A stretch of 49,548 bases of DNA from an uncultured Ruminococcus sp. (GTDB lineage Bacteria; Bacillota; Clostridia; Oscillospirales; Ruminococcaceae): assembly GCA_947627175.1 (NCBI GenBank), contig CANQVA010000015.1:1-49548 (forward strand). Direction: 5' to 3'. Each line of letters opens with the position of its first letter. Within the stretch, counting starts at the first letter, position 1. Under the pieces are notes generated by a model. It saw only the letters and a list, made by a program, of their open reading frames with translations. It was not told where the DNA came from and ran no database searches. Of this stretch, positions 36,235-44,760 are shown in pieces. A program made the position numbers and the translations under genes.

Positions 36235-37086
36235 ATGCAGCTTTGGTTTACAGAAAGGCATACTCAAAATGTCGAATTTTCAATAAAGGTTGACAGACAG
36301 CTTTACAGCGGAAAAAGCGAATTTCAAAGAATCGATATATTTGATTCAAAGGAATTTGGACGTTTTCTGACACTTGACGGCTATATGATGTTGACCGAAA
36401 AGGACGAGTTTATATATCATGAGATGATAACACACGTGCCTATGGCGGTTCACCCGAACCCCGAAAATATACTTGTTATAGGAGCAGGCGACGGCGGAGT
36501 TGTCCGTGAACTTACGAGGTATAACACAGTAAAGAATATAGACCTTGTTGAGATAGACGAACTTGTTGTTGAAGTAAGCAAAAAATATCTTCCGACTACG
36601 GCGTGCCGTTTCGATGATGAAAGGGTGCATATTTTCTATGAAGACGGCGTTAAATTCATACGTCGCTGTGAAAATAAATATGATGTGATTATAGTGGACT
36701 CAACAGACCCGTTCGGTGTTGGTGAGGGACTTTTTACAAAAGAATTTTACGGTAGTTGTTTCAAGGCTCTCCACGATGACGGAATAATGGTAAATCAGCA
36801 TGAAAGCCCGTTCTATGACGAGGACGCTGCGGCTATGCAGAGGTCACACAAAAGAATTGTAGAAAGTTTTCCGATAAGTCGTGTATATCAGGCTCATATA
36901 CCTACTTATCCGTCAGGACATTGGCTTTTTGGTTTTGCATCAAAAAAATATCATCCTGTACATGACCTGAACCCTGCAAAGTGGAATATTCTTGGACTGA
37001 AAACGAAATACTATAATACAAAACTTCATGCAGGAGCATTTGCACTGCCGAATTATGTAGAGGAGTTGTTAAGAGATGTTGAATAA
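36235..37086 (+). CDS. speE: Spermidine synthase
   Basis: 283 residues. It transfers the aminopropyl group of decarboxylated AdoMet to putrescine. N-terminal LWFTERHTQNVEFSIKV, then LVIGAGDGGVVRELTRY (nucleotide motif), VEIDELVVEVSK, VIIVDSTDPFG with the catalytic Asp region, and HWLFGFASKKY near the end. GGAGGG precedes the ATG. It overlaps speB by 11 bases. Confidence 0.96.
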   Translation: MQLWFTERHTQNVEFSIKVDRQLYSGKSEFQRIDIFDSKEFGRFLTLDGYMMLTEKDEFIYHEMITHVPMAVHPNPENILVIGAGDGGVVRELTRYNTVKNIDLVEIDELVVEVSKKYLPTTACRFDDERVHIFYEDGVKFIRRCENKYDVIIVDSTDPFGVGEGLFTKEFYGSCFKALHDDGIMVNQHESPFYDEDAAAMQRSHKRIVESFPISRVYQAHIPTYPSGHWLFGFASKKYHPVHDLNPAKWNILGLKTKYYNTKLHAGAFALPNYVEELLRDVE

Positions 37087-37927
37087 AAATATACATACTT
37101 TTATTGCCTGTGACAGTGAGTATAAAGACGCAAAAATTATACTTTTCGGAGCAGGATATGACGGCACAACAAGTTTCCGTGCGGGTACAAGATTTGCACC
37201 ATCTGCAATAAGAAATGACAGTTTCGGAATAGAAACTTACAGTCCGTATCAAAATAAAGACATGACAGACTACAGCTATTTTGACAGCGGTGACATTGAA
37301 CTTCCGTTCGGAAATTCTGAACAAGTTCTTGACGATATACAGGAACGTTCCGCAATTATACTGAATGACGGAAAAATTCCTTTTATGATTGGCGGTGAAC
37401 ATCTTGTTACTCTCGGACAGGTCAGGGCAATGAAAGAAAAGTATGACGATTTATATATAATACATTTTGATGCTCATGCAGATTTGCGTTATGATTATTT
37501 GGGACAGAAACTTTCTCATGCTTGCGTTCTGAGAAGATGCCATGAACTTGTCGGCGACGGTCATATTTTTCAGTTCGGAATAAGAAGCGGTGACAGGGAA
37601 GAATTTAAGTTTGCCGAAAATCACACAGCAATGCATAAATTTAATTTTGAAGGACTTGCTGAAACCGTTGAAAAACTAAAAAATAAAAATATATATCTTA
37701 CTGTTGATTTAGACGTTCTTGACCCGTCAGTATTCTGCGGAACAGGTACGCCTGAAGCGGAGGGCGTTACTTTCGGTGAACTCCGAAAAGCATTAACACT
37801 TGTGTGCAGTGAACTGAATATAGTCGGTTGTGACGTGAATGAACTTAGTCCGCATTACGACCAGAGCGGAGCGTCAACAGCTGTTGCGTGTAAAATCATA
37901 AGGGAAATGTTGCTTGCAATGTCCTGA
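37076..37927 (+). CDS. speB: Agmatinase (ureohydrolase)
   Basis: 283 residues. It hydrolyses agmatine to putrescine and urea. The two-manganese site is complete: GGEHLVT, HFDAHADLR and VDLDVLDPS; the N-terminus shows GAGYDGTTSFRAGTRFAP. Membership is certain at the ureohydrolase level; agmatine as substrate is inferred from speA and speE. Confidence 0.93.
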   Translation: MLNKNIHTFIACDSEYKDAKIILFGAGYDGTTSFRAGTRFAPSAIRNDSFGIETYSPYQNKDMTDYSYFDSGDIELPFGNSEQVLDDIQERSAIILNDGKIPFMIGGEHLVTLGQVRAMKEKYDDLYIIHFDAHADLRYDYLGQKLSHACVLRRCHELVGDGHIFQFGIRSGDREEFKFAENHTAMHKFNFEGLAETVEKLKNKNIYLTVDLDVLDPSVFCGTGTPEAEGVTFGELRKALTLVCSELNIVGCDVNELSPHYDQSGASTAVACKIIREMLLAMS

Positions 37928-38002
37928 AATGAATACGGTCTGCTTGCATTGTTGCTTACGGTGTTTGTGGTAGTAAAAAATTAACGTAAAGGAGTTGAAA
38001 AA

Positions 38003-38740
38003 ATGGTTTCATATTTTAACAATAAAACTGCTATTATTGAAGAAATATGCAAAGCTACAGGTTGTGAATGCAGTGATATTCCTGATAATATCACATCTGA
38101 ACAACTTACGGAAATATATGTGAATGAACTTGAAAACGGCAAGAAAGCGGGATATATTCCGATTCTGTTCGGATATGAGGATAGATTTTGTGATATTCTG
38201 AATGGCAGATGTGATATTCTGAATGGCAGAATTGAATTGATGAAACAATCAAAAAAGCATCGTGATGAAATACTGAAAGCCGATATTTCGAAAGGCAAGG
38301 AGTTTTTAACCGAACGTTCTGAGGAACTGTATTATCTTTATGGTGAAATACCTGAATATATGAAATGCAAATATAATTCGTTAAATTCATTTATTTCAGG
38401 AGAAGATGAAAAATATATACTGATAAAAATTAAATCTGCAAATCCGTGGGAAGTATTTGCGTGGATTCCGTTCGGAGGCTGGAATGAAGTCCCTGATGAT
38501 GAAGATATAATGTCCGTGTGCAAATACTGGTATGACGAATACAGGGCAATTCCCGCAATAATTACCCATGATATATTGCAGATGTATGTTGAAAAGCCTG
38601 CAAAGAATGACAATTCACGCAAACTTGCGGACGAACAATATGCATTCTGTTATGATATAGTAGCACAGGGTGTTGGTTCTGTAAATGCTTTGGAACTCAA
38701 ACTTATAGATTCAAAAGTATGGTATTTCTGGTGGGATTGA
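38003..38740 (+). CDS. DUF4253-family protein with an internal 7-residue duplication
   Basis: 245 residues. The C-terminal half matches the DUF4253 pattern: NPWEVFAWIPFGGWNEVPDDE, the YWYDEY segment and DIVAQGVGSVNALE, ending KVWYFWWD. The family is common in Firmicutes and Bacteroidetes and has no established function. Residues CDILNGR appear twice in tandem because of an exact 21-base duplication (38189-38209 and 38210-38230). AAAGGAG precedes the ATG. It lies within the polyamine operon. Confidence 0.8.
   Translation: MVSYFNNKTAIIEEICKATGCECSDIPDNITSEQLTEIYVNELENGKKAGYIPILFGYEDRFCDILNGRCDILNGRIELMKQSKKHRDEILKADISKGKEFLTERSEELYYLYGEIPEYMKCKYNSLNSFISGEDEKYILIKIKSANPWEVFAWIPFGGWNEVPDDEDIMSVCKYWYDEYRAIPAIITHDILQMYVEKPAKNDNSRKLADEQYAFCYDIVAQGVGSVNALELKLIDSKVWYFWWD
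38189..38230 (+). repeat. Exact 21-base tandem duplication in frame
   Basis: Two identical 21-base units encode CDILNGR twice. The copies have no differences, which suggests a recent slippage event. Confidence 0.95.
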
Positions 38741-38755
38741 AAGGAGAAAATGAAA

Positions 38756-39958
38756 ATGGGAAAATGTATGATTATAGGCTGCGGAGGAGTAGCTTCTGTA
38801 GCAATTCACAAATGCTGTCAGAACAGCGAAGTTTTTGAAGGAATTATGATTGCAAGCCGTACAAAATCAAAGTGCGACGCTTTGCGTGACAAACTTCAGC
38901 CAACAACAAAAACAGTCATTGAAACTGCAAAAGTAAACGCCGATAACGTTGATGAGCTTATTGAACTTATCAATGCATATAAGCCTGACGTTGTGCTTAA
39001 TCTTGCATTACCGTATCAGGATTTGACTATTATGGACGCTTGCCTTGCAACTAAAACAAACTACGTTGATACCGCAAACTATGAACCCCTTGACACTGCA
39101 AAGTTTGAATATAAATGGCAGTGGGCATATCGTGAAAAGTTTAAGCAGGCAGGAATCACCGCACTTCTCGGTAGTGGATTTGATCCGGGAGTTACGGGAG
39201 TATTTTCCGCTTATGCTATGAAACATGAGTTTGACGAAATCAATTATATTGATATTCTTGATTGTAACGGCGGTGACCATGGTTATCCGTTTGCAACAAA
39301 TTTCAATCCTGAAATAAATATACGTGAAGTTTCCGCAAAGGGAAGTTATATTGAAAACGGCAAATGGGTTGAAACTGAACCTATGGAAATTAAGCGTGTA
39401 TATAATTTCAAAGGAGTTGGCGAAAAAGATATGTATCTTCTTCACCATGAAGAACTTGAATCGCTTGCACTCAATATCAAGGGTATAAAAAGAATACGTT
39501 TCTTTATGACATTCGGACAGAGTTATCTCACACACCTTAAATGCCTTGAAAATGTCGGTATGACTTCAATTGAACCGATTATGTATGAGGGAAAAGAGAT
39601 AGTACCGTTGCAGTTTCTTAAAGCTGTACTGCCCGACCCTGCAACACTTGGTGCGAGAACTGTCGGCAAGACGAATATCGGCTGTATTTTCCGTGGTAAA
39701 AAGGACGGAAAGGACAAGAATTACTATCTTTATAATATATGTGACCATCAGGAATGTTACAGGGAAGTCGGTTCACAAGCTGTTTCATATACAACAGGCG
39801 TTCCGGCAATGATTGGTGCTATGATGATTATGACGGGAACATGGAACAAAGCCGGTGTTTATAATATTGAGGAATTTGACCCCGACCCATTCATGCAGGC
39901 ATTGAATAAGTGGGGACTGCCCTGGGAAGAAGATTTTAACCCCGTTCTTGTTGACTGA
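38756..39958 (+). CDS. Carboxynorspermidine/carboxyspermidine synthase
   Basis: 400 residues from the ATG at 38756; AAGGAGAA is 7 bases upstream and the ATG at 38750 is too close. It is a saccharopine-dehydrogenase-like enzyme: Rossmann MIIGCGGVASVAIHKC, then DTANYEPLD, LLGSGFDPGVTGVFSAY and DCNGGDHGYPF. It reductively condenses aspartate semialdehyde with putrescine or diaminopropane. The downstream nspC supplies the next step. Confidence 0.93.
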   Translation: MGKCMIIGCGGVASVAIHKCCQNSEVFEGIMIASRTKSKCDALRDKLQPTTKTVIETAKVNADNVDELIELINAYKPDVVLNLALPYQDLTIMDACLATKTNYVDTANYEPLDTAKFEYKWQWAYREKFKQAGITALLGSGFDPGVTGVFSAYAMKHEFDEINYIDILDCNGGDHGYPFATNFNPEINIREVSAKGSYIENGKWVETEPMEIKRVYNFKGVGEKDMYLLHHEELESLALNIKGIKRIRFFMTFGQSYLTHLKCLENVGMTSIEPIMYEGKEIVPLQFLKAVLPDPATLGARTVGKTNIGCIFRGKKDGKDKNYYLYNICDHQECYREVGSQAVSYTTGVPAMIGAMMIMTGTWNKAGVYNIEEFDPDPFMQALNKWGLPWEEDFNPVLVD

Positions 39959-39993
39959 TTATTGAACAATATCAGTATAAAGGGGGTGACTTT

Positions 39994-40521
39994 TTGTTAT
40001 TTATACAGCATATTTCTCTTACGTATTGTAAAAATGTCCGTTATGCTAATTATGCCAACGTAAGAAATTCCATAAAGTTTAAACCGATAACTATTGAAAA
40101 ATTTCCCGATTGTGAAGTATTTTTTAATCGAATATCTTTGTTTCAGAATACAGACGGACTACATGAATATTTAAATAAAATCAAAAAATATAATAATGAT
40201 GTTCTATATAATCCACGATGTTATACTTCTGTTTTCGGTAACAGAATAGCAGTAAAAAATTCTGACAACGGAAATTATGAAATAATGTACAGAAATAAAA
40301 AATCACGAGGTTATTATAAAAATCCTTTTACTTTAAAAAATAATGAATACGGAAGAATTATTTACAATGACAGATATGCTGAATTTGATTCAGAATGGTA
40401 TTATGAACTTCACACAATAAATTTTTTGAACTGCGATAAATCAAAGTACAGGGAAAAAATGTTTTTCAGAAAAGTCCCTGACTATGAATATAAAGATATG
40501 AAATATTTAAGATATTGTTAA
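39994..40521 (+). CDS. Unrecognised AT-rich protein
   Basis: 175 residues from the TTG at 39994; AGGGGGTGA is 4-5 bases upstream, which is why this start is preferred. Very rich in Asn, Tyr, Lys and Phe (YRNKKSRGYYKNPFTLKNNEYG). No signal peptide and no motif that I recognise. Its composition is more AT-rich than that of the flanking polyamine genes, so it may be an inserted gene. Confidence 0.5.
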   Translation: MLFIQHISLTYCKNVRYANYANVRNSIKFKPITIEKFPDCEVFFNRISLFQNTDGLHEYLNKIKKYNNDVLYNPRCYTSVFGNRIAVKNSDNGNYEIMYRNKKSRGYYKNPFTLKNNEYGRIIYNDRYAEFDSEWYYELHTINFLNCDKSKYREKMFFRKVPDYEYKDMKYLRYC

Positions 40522-40532
40522 GGAGTTTTTTT

Positions 40533-40754
40533 ATGAAGATTGAAGAAGCATTACAGCGTTTTGCTGATGACAAGGAAGAATGTGTTATATATTTTGACGG
40601 CGGAATGCAGTTGATAGCAAAAGTTCTTGAAGTGGGTGACGGCTTTATACGTGTTGACGAAAAGGACAGTGAGAGCATTGTCAACATTGACAATATAGTG
40701 CGTATACGCACATATCCAAAAAATGAAAAGGGTAAAAGAAAAGCTATATTCTGA
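40533..40754 (+). CDS. 73-residue small beta-barrel (Sm-like) protein, unrecognised
   Basis: Start at ATG 40533 with AAGGAG 7 bases upstream. One short helix is followed by five predicted strands (CVIYFDGGMQLIAKVLEVGDGFIRVDE, IVNIDNIVRIRTY), a pattern compatible with an Sm/LSm-like barrel. A named family cannot be given. It ends 8 bases before nspC and is very likely translated from the same message. Confidence 0.6.
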   Translation: MKIEEALQRFADDKEECVIYFDGGMQLIAKVLEVGDGFIRVDEKDSESIVNIDNIVRIRTYPKNEKGKRKAIF

Positions 40755-40762
40755 GGTGAAAA

Positions 40763-41881
40763 ATGATTAAAGCAAAAACGCCTTGCTACATAATAGATGA
40801 GGGAAAATTGATACATAATCTTGAAATTCTTAGAGGTGTTCAGGAACGCACGGGATGTAAAATTCTTCTTGCACAAAAAGCATTTTCATGTTATCATCTC
40901 TATCCAACGATAGGGGAGTATATTTCAGGAACAGCTTGCAGTGGTCTTTTTGAGGCTAAACTCGGCTTTGAAGAAATGGGAAAGGAAAATCATGTATTTT
41001 GTGCAGGGTACCGTGAAAGTGAAATTGATGAGATAATTTCTTACTGCGATGATATTATTTTTAATTCATTTTCACAACTTGACAAATACCGTGAAAGAGT
41101 GCTGAAAGCAGGAAAAAAAATAGGTCTGCGGATAAACCCGGAGTTTTCAACTCAAGAGGGACACGAAATTTATGACCCGTGTTCACCAAAGTCAAGGCTC
41201 GGAATTATAAATAAAAATTTTGATCGCAACGACCTTTACGGCGTAACAGGTCTGCATTTTCATACTTTGTGTGAACAGGATTCTGACGACCTTGAAAAAA
41301 CGCTTTCGGTGGTTGAAGAAAAGTTCGGCGATGTTCTTGAAAAAATGGAATGGATAAATTTCGGCGGAGGTCATCATATAACACGTGATGGTTACAACAT
41401 TCCACGTCTTGAACGCTGTATAAAGCATATGCAAGAAAAATACGGTCTTGAGGTATATCTCGAACCGGGTGAGGCTGTCGCTCTCAATGCCGGTTATCTT
41501 GTAACAGAAGTCCTTGACATTACAGAAAATGATATGCCGATAGCTATACTTGACAGTTCTGCCGCCTGTCATATGCCTGATGTACTTGAAATGCCCTACC
41601 GTCCGCCATTGAAAAATTCAGGCATACCATTTGAAAAAAAGTATACATATCGTCTTGGTTCGCAGACTTGTCTTGCAGGTGACGTAATAGGGGAGTACTC
41701 TTTTGATGAACCGCTGAAAATCGGTGACAGACTGGTTTTTGAGGATATGGCTATATATTCTATGGTGAAAAATAATACTTTTAACGGAATGGCTCTGCCG
41801 TCGATAATTCTGCTTAAAACGGACGGAACGACTGAAACACTTAATAAGTTCGGATATGAGGATTTTAAAGAACGTCTGTAA
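40763..41881 (+). CDS. nspC: Carboxynorspermidine decarboxylase
   Basis: 372 residues, alanine-racemase-fold PLP enzyme. The PLP Lys39 lies in LLAQKAFSCY; GLRINPEFSTQEGHEIYDPCSP, the SRLGI motif, GLHFHTLCEQ, NFGGGHHI and DSSAACHMPDVLEMPYRP follow. It decarboxylates carboxyspermidine or carboxynorspermidine. Together with the synthase it forms a second, AdoMet-independent route to spermidine. Confidence 0.95.
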   Translation: MIKAKTPCYIIDEGKLIHNLEILRGVQERTGCKILLAQKAFSCYHLYPTIGEYISGTACSGLFEAKLGFEEMGKENHVFCAGYRESEIDEIISYCDDIIFNSFSQLDKYRERVLKAGKKIGLRINPEFSTQEGHEIYDPCSPKSRLGIINKNFDRNDLYGVTGLHFHTLCEQDSDDLEKTLSVVEEKFGDVLEKMEWINFGGGHHITRDGYNIPRLERCIKHMQEKYGLEVYLEPGEAVALNAGYLVTEVLDITENDMPIAILDSSAACHMPDVLEMPYRPPLKNSGIPFEKKYTYRLGSQTCLAGDVIGEYSFDEPLKIGDRLVFEDMAIYSMVKNNTFNGMALPSIILLKTDGTTETLNKFGYEDFKERL

Positions 41882-41885
41882 GTAC

Positions 41886-41914
41886 TTGACAAACCGAAAA
41901 AAAAGATTTATAAT
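41886..41914 (+). promoter_or_regulatory. Consensus promoter of the amidohydrolase gene
   Basis: TTGACA (41886-41891), 17 bases, TATAAT (41909-41914). It begins five bases after the nspC stop, so the next gene is not dependent on the polyamine operon. Confidence 0.85.
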
Positions 41915-41935
41915 TGATTTTAGGAAGGTGAAAAC

Positions 41936-42745
41936 ATGGATTCTGAAATTTACAGCAAATATGAAATCATTGACGCTCATGCACATATTTTTCCTGAAAA
42001 AATAGCACAGAACGCTACAATAAATATCGGAAATTTCTATGATTTACCGATGGAAAGCTGTGGAATGAGTAAACAACTTATAAAAAGCGGTGGCAAGATA
42101 GGTATATCAAAGTATCTTGTTTGTTCAACTGCCACAACATCTCATCAGATAAGTTCAATAAATGAATTTATTGCAAGAGAGTGTAAAAATAATCCCGTAT
42201 TTTACGGACTGGGAACTACTCACCCGCATTCTGAAAATATTGAAGCAGACATAAAACAAATTGAAGAACTCGGTTTGCATGGTGTGAAACTTCACCCCGA
42301 TTTTCAGAAATTTGATGCTGATTCCCCGGAGGCGTTCAAAATTTATGAAGTGATAGAGGGAAAAATGCCGTTGCTTATTCATTGTGGCGACAACCGTTAT
42401 GAATATTCAGCACCGCAAAAAATATTTAATATACATAAGAATTTCCCTAAACTTAAACTTCATGCCGCACATCTCGGAGGTTATCAGCGTTGGAAAGAGG
42501 CGGAAGAATGTTTTACTGATTTTGAAAATGTGGCGTTTGATATAAGCAGTTCAATGGCGTTTCTTTCAAAGGAGGATACACGGCGTATTATAAATAAATA
42601 CGGCGTTGAAAATTGCTTTTTCGGTTCTGATTTCCCTATGTGGAGCCATGAGGAAGAACTGGAAAGATTTCTTGAACTCGGTTTCAGCGAACAGGAAAAC
42701 AGAATGATTCTTTCAGAAAATTTTAAAAGATTTTATCAGTTATAA
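41936..42745 (+). CDS. Metal-dependent amidohydrolase (Amidohydro-rel/TIM-barrel type)
   Basis: 269 residues. Metal-binding motifs: IIDAHAHIFP at the N-terminus, GVKLHPDFQ, LIHCG, LHAAHLGGY and FFGSDFPMW with the final Asp. The layout fits the amidohydrolase-2 group (decarboxylases and lactonases); the substrate is not evident. It could share function with the preceding genes but has its own promoter. Confidence 0.85.
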   Translation: MDSEIYSKYEIIDAHAHIFPEKIAQNATINIGNFYDLPMESCGMSKQLIKSGGKIGISKYLVCSTATTSHQISSINEFIARECKNNPVFYGLGTTHPHSENIEADIKQIEELGLHGVKLHPDFQKFDADSPEAFKIYEVIEGKMPLLIHCGDNRYEYSAPQKIFNIHKNFPKLKLHAAHLGGYQRWKEAEECFTDFENVAFDISSSMAFLSKEDTRRIINKYGVENCFFGSDFPMWSHEEELERFLELGFSEQENRMILSENFKRFYQL

Positions 42746-42772
42746 TAAAGTGCATATTGCAAAAATAAAAAG

Positions 42773-42806
42773 CAGGACGAACAATAAAGCTCGTCCTGTT
42801 TGTTTA
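42773..42806. terminator. Bidirectional terminator between amidohydrolase and ExbD-like genes
   Basis: CAGGACGA and TCGTCCTG form an eight-base-pair stem, with A-rich flank left and T-rich flank right. Confidence 0.8.
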
Positions 42807-43256
42807 TTCTGTCGGTTCAATGTAGGAAATATTTTTTTCATCAAGTGCAGAAATAAGACTTTCCATAGCATCGGCAACTGCATTGTCATCTGTAATTCTC
42901 ACAACGATATTGTCATCGCCGGCAGTTTCTGTTATATCGTCAATTGTTGTTTCGCTACCGTCTACTACATATGTATTTCCCGAAACGGTAATATCTAAAT
43001 ATGTTACAGCTTCCGTTGCTTCTTCGATGACTGTTTCAGAAGTTTCAGTAGTTTCGGAAACTTGTGTATTTTCTTCTGTGTTATCGGATGATGAATTTTC
43101 GGAAACAATGCTTGTATTTCCGTCACCGTTGCCGTTTCCCGAACCAAGTCCACCGCCAAAACCAAGACTTAAAACAATCATAAGTATTGCGATAATCAGT
43201 AGAATTACTACTATTACAGGCAGGATACTATTTTTCTTTCCATTTTTTTCACTCAT
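42804..43256 (-). CDS. Membrane-anchored ExbD-like C-terminal domain protein
   Basis: 150 residues. A single TM (about 11-33, PVIVVILLIIAILMIVLSLGFG) is followed by a Ser/Thr/Glu-rich linker (about 38-90) and a small domain, YLDITVSGNTYVVDG to NISYIE, whose strand/helix order resembles the extracytoplasmic part of ExbD/TolR. The overlap with the upstream gene (8 bases) suggests coupling. The TM lacks the conserved Asp of true ExbD, so it may be an accessory subunit. Confidence 0.65.
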   Translation of the reverse strand: MSEKNGKKNSILPVIVVILLIIAILMIVLSLGFGGGLGSGNGNGDGNTSIVSENSSSDNTEENTQVSETTETSETVIEEATEAVTYLDITVSGNTYVVDGSETTIDDITETAGDDNIVVRITDDNAVADAMESLISALDEKNISYIEPTE

Positions 43257-43899
43257 AATTATTATTCCTTTCCTTTATATTGATATAAGTGCAATATAGA
43301 TTTGAATAACTGCTTTTTATTTCGTCAACAGCAGTTTTTACTGCTTTTACGTCCCTGTAAAGAACTTCACTCCCGTCATAAATCATTGTACAGAGTATTA
43401 CATCATTCTGTCCGAGATTTACGCTTTCAAGAGAAGAAATAATGCTTTTGACAATATCGTTGTCTGAAATAACGGAAGTTTGTGCAAGAATATTATTATT
43501 GTCTGATATAGAAATTGTGCTGTCATATTGAAGATTGATAGTTATAACACGACCTTTTTCATAATTTTCAAGTGCCGACTGATTGGCGGCAGCGTTGTCA
43601 TTTATGCTTGCGGCTTTTTTCCACGCATCTGCAATTTCCTTTTCAGTTTCTTCACGGACTTTTTCAAGTTCCGCCTGCATTTTTTCCATTTCGGCAACAG
43701 CATCATCAGCACGTTTTTCCGCTTGTGAAATGTTTTCTTCAGCTTTTTTTACTTGTTCTTCCGCTTCTGAAATACGGTTGTCCGCCTCTGTTCTGATATT
43801 CTCATTATCGTTCTGAATATTCATCATAAGCCAGAAAAGCATAATAAGTATAACATCAAGCAAAGCGGTAAGTTCAATAACAATGCCCTTGTTTTTCAT
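43249..43899 (-). CDS. ExbD/TolR-like proton-channel subunit with long coiled coil
   Basis: 216 residues. The N-terminal TM reads IVIELTALLDVILIMLFWLM; Asp15 stands where ExbD/TolR carry the proton-conducting Asp. A coiled coil (about 32-105, EAEEQVKKAEENISQAEKRAD) and an extracytoplasmic domain (about 112-205) with DNNNILAQTSVISDND follow. Its start overlaps the stop of the ExbB-like gene by 4 bases (ATGA). The long coiled coil is unusual for ExbD. Confidence 0.7.
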   Translation of the reverse strand: MKNKGIVIELTALLDVILIMLFWLMMNIQNDNENIRTEADNRISEAEEQVKKAEENISQAEKRADDAVAEMEKMQAELEKVREETEKEIADAWKKAASINDNAAANQSALENYEKGRVITINLQYDSTISISDNNNILAQTSVISDNDIVKSIISSLESVNLGQNDVILCTMIYDGSEVLYRDVKAVKTAVDEIKSSYSNLYCTYINIKERNNNYE

Positions 43900-44432
43900 A
43901 CAACTACCTTTTCTTTTTCTGCAAATTCTTTTTCTGCAACGTTTTTTGAATTTCTTTCAAGATAGAGAGCAACACTTTTTTCGTTGTCCTCAATTTTGGC
44001 GGAAATAATGCCGTCAAGAAATTTGAATATTATAGCGAAAACAAGTCCCCAGAAAGTTGAGGTTAAAGCACCATAAAAATTTCCCGTTATATTTGATGTA
44101 TCTGAAACAAGACCGAGCAGTGAAATAACAGTTCCGAGAATGCCCAACAGTGGAAATATTCCTGTAAGGTTGATAAAAACAGAATAAAGACTGCCTGTAC
44201 GACTTCTCATTTTGACTATTTCAGTTTCACGCAGTTCGCAAATATCAGAAACGGCTTCTTTTTGCGAAGTATCACCATCGGGAACAAAAACAGTAAGATG
44301 CATTTTGTCATATAGTTTGTCCGCCGAACGCCATAGACGATAGCATATAATTCCGGTAAAGACAGCAACTATGAATATAATTATATCATAGCCACATATA
44401 TTCATAAAAACAGTTGAAAAGATATTTTTCAT
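43896..44432 (-). CDS. MotA/TolQ/ExbB-type proton channel protein
   Basis: 178 residues, start at 44432 with AAGGAGGAC 7 bases upstream. Three TM segments (about 13-33, 85-110, 120-142). The family block FPLLGILGTVISLLGL and the later NFYGALTSTFWGLVFAIIFKF match the conserved channel helices of TolQ/ExbB/MotA. It should form the ion channel with the ExbD-like partners and drive something across or along the envelope. No TonB, OmpA-like or Pal gene is nearby. Confidence 0.83.
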   Translation of the reverse strand: MKNIFSTVFMNICGYDIIIFIVAVFTGIICYRLWRSADKLYDKMHLTVFVPDGDTSQKEAVSDICELRETEIVKMRSRTGSLYSVFINLTGIFPLLGILGTVISLLGLVSDTSNITGNFYGALTSTFWGLVFAIIFKFLDGIISAKIEDNEKSVALYLERNSKNVAEKEFAEKEKVVV

Positions 44433-44453
44433 AAATAGTCCTCCTTAAAATAT

Positions 44454-44482
44454 ATGATAACATATATTAAGACAAATTTCAA
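44454..44482 (-). promoter_or_regulatory. Promoter of the ExbBD-like operon
   Basis: TTGAAA (44482-44477), 17 bases, TATCAT (44459-44454) on the minus strand. Confidence 0.6.
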
Positions 44483-44602
44483 GTATTTCAACAAAAAAAG
44501 ACAGTGACACAGAGTAACTGTCAAATTTTATATAAATTTTTATCATTATTATGAAAATATATTTTCAATTTTATGTAATATAAAAAAATTTTTCAGAAAG
44601 GC

Positions 44603-44631
44603 TTGACTTTTTTCTTTTTATGTTGTATAAT
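44603..44631 (+). promoter_or_regulatory. Promoter of the tRNA-Leu / tRNA-Ser pair
   Basis: TTGACT (44603-44608), 17 bases, TATAAT (44626-44631), 14 bases ahead of tRNA-Leu. Confidence 0.8.
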
Positions 44632-44644
44632 GTAAAAGTACTTT

Positions 44645-44729
44645 GCGAGTGTGCTGGAATAGGCAGACAGGCACGTTTGAGGGGCGTGTGTCGAAGGACG
44701 TATGGGTTCAAGTCCCATTACTCGCACCA
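44645..44729 (+). tRNA. tRNA-Leu (GAG)
   Basis: Acceptor GCGAGTG pairs with TACTCGC. The anticodon stem CACGT/GCGTG holds loop TTGAGGG with anticodon GAG. A long variable arm and a GGGTTCAAGTCCC T-arm follow, and CCA is encoded. Confidence 0.93.
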
Positions 44730-44760
44730 AGTGGTTTTACCACATAATATATTATAAAGT

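Noticed and set aside
42804..44432. Zorya defence system
   Set aside because: Only a MotA/ExbB-like channel and ExbD-like partners are present; no ZorC, ZorD or ZorE helicase/nuclease gene is nearby.
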